From an uncultured Neisseriaceae bacterium (GTDB taxonomy: Bacteria; Pseudomonadota; Gammaproteobacteria; Burkholderiales; UBA11063), in assembly GCA_937952895.1 (NCBI GenBank), contig CALFYC010000174.1:1-7889 (forward strand): 7,889 nucleotides of DNA, in the 5' to 3' direction. Within the stretch, counting starts at the first letter, position 1; every line of letters begins with the position of its first letter. The notes under the pieces were generated by a model, which saw nothing but the letters and a program-made list of their open reading frames with translations, made no database searches and was not told the DNA's origin. Below are positions 5,748 through 7,889 of this stretch, piece after piece. Position numbers and translations under genes: made by a program.

Positions 5748-7490
5748 ATGGATATGCAAATGAATAAGAATGTTCTTGAGATTTTTGAAAAAGCAAACAT
5801 GCTTAGAGAAAATGCACAAAATGCAATAAAAGAACAACAGGAAGTTACTATTGTCACAAATCAAAATAAGTCACCAGCAACATATATTGGTGTTACTGGA
5901 ATACAAATACGAGATAATGGAACAATAACAAAAGATAATTATTTAAAAGCTTTACAACTAAACGAAGAAACATATGCACAAATGCACTTCACGGAAGAGG
6001 AAGTTAAAGCTGTTTCTCAAGCAATAAAAAGACAGTCTACTGGTATAAACTCTGCAATACCGATTAGGTGCACTGGAGACGCATGTCCATTTAAAAATTC
6101 TTGTCCATATATAGCTATAGGCAAACCACCAATAGCAAAGCCATGCCAGCCCCCTGGAACAATGGTGCTAACATCGAATAGAGGCTATGTTGCAATAGAA
6201 GATTTAGATGAATCGAATGATTTATTGGTAAATTTTGGTGCTGCGCCAGGAGGTGGTGGCACAAGAAGAATAAAATGGTCTGGCTCTAAATTTAAATTAG
6301 GGGCAAGGCATTATTCTGGAGATCTAATCAAGATTGAAACAGATAGCAAGTCTCACGAGTGTACAGATAACCATATTTGTTTAGCAAAATTTAATAACAA
6401 CGCACTAGATAAATTTATTGTTTATATGATGGAAAAGGATGGCAAATTTAGAATTGGGAAAACACTACTGTATAGAATTTCAGAGAAAGGCAAGATTCAC
6501 TCAGGGCTAATGGCAAGAATGAGGTCGGAAGAAGCCGATAAGGCTTGGATTTTGGGCTACTTCAATACAAATACTGAAGCATTACTTGCGGAAGAATATT
6601 TTTCTTGTAAATTCGGCATTCCAAAAGCATGTTTTGTGACCAATTCTAGAAAACAATCAAAATATGATGGACTATATAGATGGGTGACTCAGGACCAACT
6701 AGATTGTCATTTTAGGAATCTTCAAAAGCCTATATGTGAATACGATTTAATTCTAAGATCAATTGGGTTAAGATATGAATTTCCATTTATAGACAAAACC
6801 ACACAAATAGATAAGCGTGCAGAATTTAGCATGACAAAAGCTTTTGAAATACATGCTTGCAATCTAGTAAGCGATATTATGGACGTTATAGTGGTTGAGA
6901 ATGAAAATGATAAACTTAGAAATACATCACCCAGTGTATATAAACCAATAAAAATATCCAGAAGGCATTATGAGGGTATGGTATATAGCATGAATATAGA
7001 TAAGCATCCAACATATATTGCAAATGGAATTATAACTCATAATTGTCTAGTTGAAGCACAACTTGTACATTATTGGACAGAGCAATATATTGAAGAGTTT
7101 AATGTTAATCCTGCAAATATAACAGAGCTACATATGGTTTCTGAATTAGCAGAATTTAATATATACGAAATGAGAATAACCAAGTATTTGGCAGAAAATC
7201 ATCCAACATTAATGCAGGACGTTGTGGTGGGTATTGATAATACTGGAACTGTAATAGAAAATCAGGAAATATCAAAGGCATTTGATTTAAAAGATAGAAT
7301 AAAAAGAAATAGAATGAAAGTTTTAGAATCCTTAATGGCGACCAGAAAAGAAAAGATGAAAGTTATATCTGAGGTTGTTAGTGGTTCTTCAAGCTCTCAT
7401 AAGATGGCCGAATTAAAATCTAAAATATTATCATTAGCACAAGAAGTAAAAATGATGAAAGCTGTAGATGCAGAATATATAGAGGTGTAA
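5748..7490 (+). CDS. Cysteine-cluster phage protein interrupted by an intein
   Basis: The 580-residue precursor contains a 300-residue intein (residues 133-432), so the spliced protein would be 280 residues (278 if it starts at 5754). The N-extein has a basic/acidic helical start, then RCTGDACPFKNSCP and IGKPPIAKP, giving Cys108, Cys113 and Cys119. The first C-extein residue, Cys433, supplies a fourth, so the mature protein reads CX4CX5CX13C, like a zinc or Fe-S site. The C-extein (CLVEAQLVHYWTEQYIEEF onward) is mainly helical. It ends in a charged coiled-coil-like region (about 510-570) with a short Ser-rich linker (GSSSS, 546-550). I do not recognise the extein with certainty. Its place 4 bases before a TnsA/gp4-like nuclease gene suggests a DNA-packaging or DNA-binding role, perhaps a small-terminase-like protein; that is a guess from context. 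The start is ambiguous: the ATG at 5754 has the better Shine-Dalgarno spacing. Confidence 0.85.
   Translation: MDMQMNKNVLEIFEKANMLRENAQNAIKEQQEVTIVTNQNKSPATYIGVTGIQIRDNGTITKDNYLKALQLNEETYAQMHFTEEEVKAVSQAIKRQSTGINSAIPIRCTGDACPFKNSCPYIAIGKPPIAKPCQPPGTMVLTSNRGYVAIEDLDESNDLLVNFGAAPGGGGTRRIKWSGSKFKLGARHYSGDLIKIETDSKSHECTDNHICLAKFNNNALDKFIVYMMEKDGKFRIGKTLLYRISEKGKIHSGLMARMRSEEADKAWILGYFNTNTEALLAEEYFSCKFGIPKACFVTNSRKQSKYDGLYRWVTQDQLDCHFRNLQKPICEYDLILRSIGLRYEFPFIDKTTQIDKRAEFSMTKAFEIHACNLVSDIMDVIVVENENDKLRNTSPSVYKPIKISRRHYEGMVYSMNIDKHPTYIANGIITHNCLVEAQLVHYWTEQYIEEFNVNPANITELHMVSELAEFNIYEMRITKYLAENHPTLMQDVVVGIDNTGTVIENQEISKAFDLKDRIKRNRMKVLESLMATRKEKMKVISEVVSGSSSSHKMAELKSKILSLAQEVKMMKAVDAEYIEV
6144..7043 (+). 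mobile_element. Class 1 intein with a GIY-YIG-like insert
   Basis: The 300-codon intein starts at Cys133 (TGC 6144-6146) and ends at Asn432, before Cys433. Block A is C-QPPGTMVLTSNRGYVAIEDL. Block B carries the TxxH motif in ECTDNHICLAKF (Thr206, His209). Block F is YEGMVYSMNIDKHPTYIANG. Block G is THN followed by Cys. Nucleophile Cys1, block B His, penultimate His431, terminal Asn432 and the +1 Cys are all present, so protein splicing should be active. No LAGLIDADG motif is visible. The stretch between blocks B and F (about residues 222-400) contains a GIY-YIG-like region and an uncharacterised linker. GGG triplets occur several times in the intein but are absent from the N-extein and seen once in the C-extein, a mild hint of separate origin. 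Boundaries rest on the splicing motifs and are quite secure. Confidence 0.93.
6411..6647 (+). other. GIY-YIG-like endonuclease region inside the intein
   Basis: Precursor residues about 222-300 follow the GIY-YIG order. FIVYMM (Tyr226) stands for GIY and KFRIGKT (233-239) for YIG. MARMRSE gives Arg257 or Arg259 as the conserved Arg, and ALLAEEYF gives Glu282 or Glu283 as the metal-binding Glu. Then comes KFGIPKACF. The first Gly of GIY is Ile, and the Tyr of YIG is Arg after Phe. This may therefore be a divergent active nuclease that homes the intein into empty alleles, or a decayed one. The assignment is by motif order only; structure prediction with the Arg and Glu in one pocket would support it. 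Confidence 0.55.
7483..7487 (+). promoter_or_regulatory. Ribosome binding site of the nuclease gene, inside the upstream gene
   Basis: AGGTG overlaps the last codons of the intein-bearing gene and lies 7 bases before the ATG at 7495. With only 4 bases between the upstream TAA and this ATG, translation of the two genes is probably coupled. Confidence 0.6.
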
Positions 7491-7494
7491 TTTT

Positions 7495-7889
7495 ATGAAG
7501 AAGGGTGGAACTCATGTTTACTTTAATACCCTAAATAAAGATACAAATATGTACAAATACAGAACTGGGATATTTATTTCGAAGAAAAACAAAAGCAGTT
7601 TTACATATAGGTCTGGATATGAGTATGCCTATTTTTTAAAATTAGAAGAAGATAATTCTGTAATAAATTATGTTGTTGAACCATTTACAATTCCATACAT
7701 TGATGATGGTGGCAAAAAAAGAACATACAAACCAGATATAGTTGTACTAAAGGCAGGAGGTATAATGGAGGTTATAGAAATAAAACCCAAAGTTATGTTA
7801 AAAAATACCACAGTACAAAGAAAAGCATCTGCTGCTAGAAGTTTTCTAAAAAGAAATTTCAAAAACAACATTATTGAATATAAATTCAT
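7495..7889 (+). CDS. PD-(D/E)XK nuclease, TnsA / T4 gp4 head-completion type (3' end outside the window)
   Basis: The reading frame starts at ATG 7495 and is open to the last base, giving 131 residues plus two bases. It begins MKKGGTHVYFNTLN. The core reads FTYRSGYEYAYFLKLEED (residues 36-53), then VVEPFTIPYIDDGGKKRTYKPDIVV (60-84) and MEVIEIKPK (91-99). The YRSxxE, E-P-F-x-I-P-Y, R-x-Y-x-P-D and E-x-K-P order is that of TnsA N-terminal nucleases and phage gp4-like head-completion nucleases. Likely catalytic residues are Glu43, Asp81, Glu95 and Lys97. In a phage setting the probable role is DNA-end processing during head completion or packaging. A true Tn7-type TnsA is less likely, as no TnsB or TnsC is seen in the window. 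It follows the intein-bearing gene by 4 bases and should share its transcript. Confidence 0.82.
   Translation, partial: MKKGGTHVYFNTLNKDTNMYKYRTGIFISKKNKSSFTYRSGYEYAYFLKLEEDNSVINYVVEPFTIPYIDDGGKKRTYKPDIVVLKAGGIMEVIEIKPKVMLKNTTVQRKASAARSFLKRNFKNNIIEYKF

Noticed and set aside
6144..7043. Group I intron or frameshift instead of an intein
   Set aside because: The frame is open throughout and the encoded protein has ordered intein splicing blocks with Cys1 and a terminal His-Asn before a Cys, so the insert is removed at protein level.
7668..7889. Minus-strand open frame at the right edge
   Set aside because: It is antisense to the conserved catalytic core of the nuclease gene (PD and ExK motifs), which is the real coding frame.
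7495..7889. Tn7-like transposon component (TnsA)
   Set aside because: The fold fits TnsA, but no TnsB, TnsC, TniQ or transposon end is visible and the neighbours are phage genes, so a head-completion or packaging nuclease is more likely.

Overview
The window looks like part of a tailed double-stranded DNA phage or prophage (Caudoviricetes). The evidence is a tight run of short-spaced genes: a single-domain M15 peptidase endolysin, a 1120-residue tail fibre built from typical phage-fibre modules, and a TnsA/T4-gp4-like nuclease. Most of it is AT-rich with AGA-dominated arginine codons, and every gene reads in the standard code. The small endolysin has no wall-binding domain and no signal peptide, which fits a Gram-negative host better than a Gram-positive one. 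That is inference, and no host can be named.

Layout, left to right. At 1-261 is the 3' end of an unrecognised gene, clearly richer in G+C than the rest. At 310-744 is the endolysin. At 761-4123 is the fibre, with a 53-residue tandem duplication and related motifs elsewhere in its shaft. At 4139-4972 is an unrecognised 277-residue protein directly behind the fibre. These four genes run on the plus strand with gaps of 15-48 bases. They end at a strong hairpin terminator at 4986-5010. Convergent to them, on the minus strand at 5015-5677, lies an alpha/beta-hydrolase (lipase/esterase type) with its own strong Shine-Dalgarno site and a possible promoter. It looks like a one-gene accessory insert.

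Divergent from the hydrolase, 5748-7490 encodes a cysteine-cluster protein interrupted by a complete 300-residue class 1 intein (6144-7043). The intein has all the splicing motifs. Between its two splicing halves sits a region that resembles a GIY-YIG nuclease rather than the usual LAGLIDADG endonuclease. The insertion lies exactly at the fourth cysteine of a CX4CX5CX13C array, so the cluster in the host protein is complete only after splicing. Four bases downstream, and probably translationally coupled, starts a PD-(D/E)XK nuclease of TnsA/T4 gp4 type that runs off the window at 7889. The extein and the nuclease probably act together in DNA packaging or head completion, but this rests on gene context only.

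There is no stretch of more than 300 bases without a gene. No tRNA, rRNA, CRISPR array or insertion sequence was seen. The most unusual item is the intein: its GIY-YIG-like insert and its position in a metal-site-like cysteine cluster.
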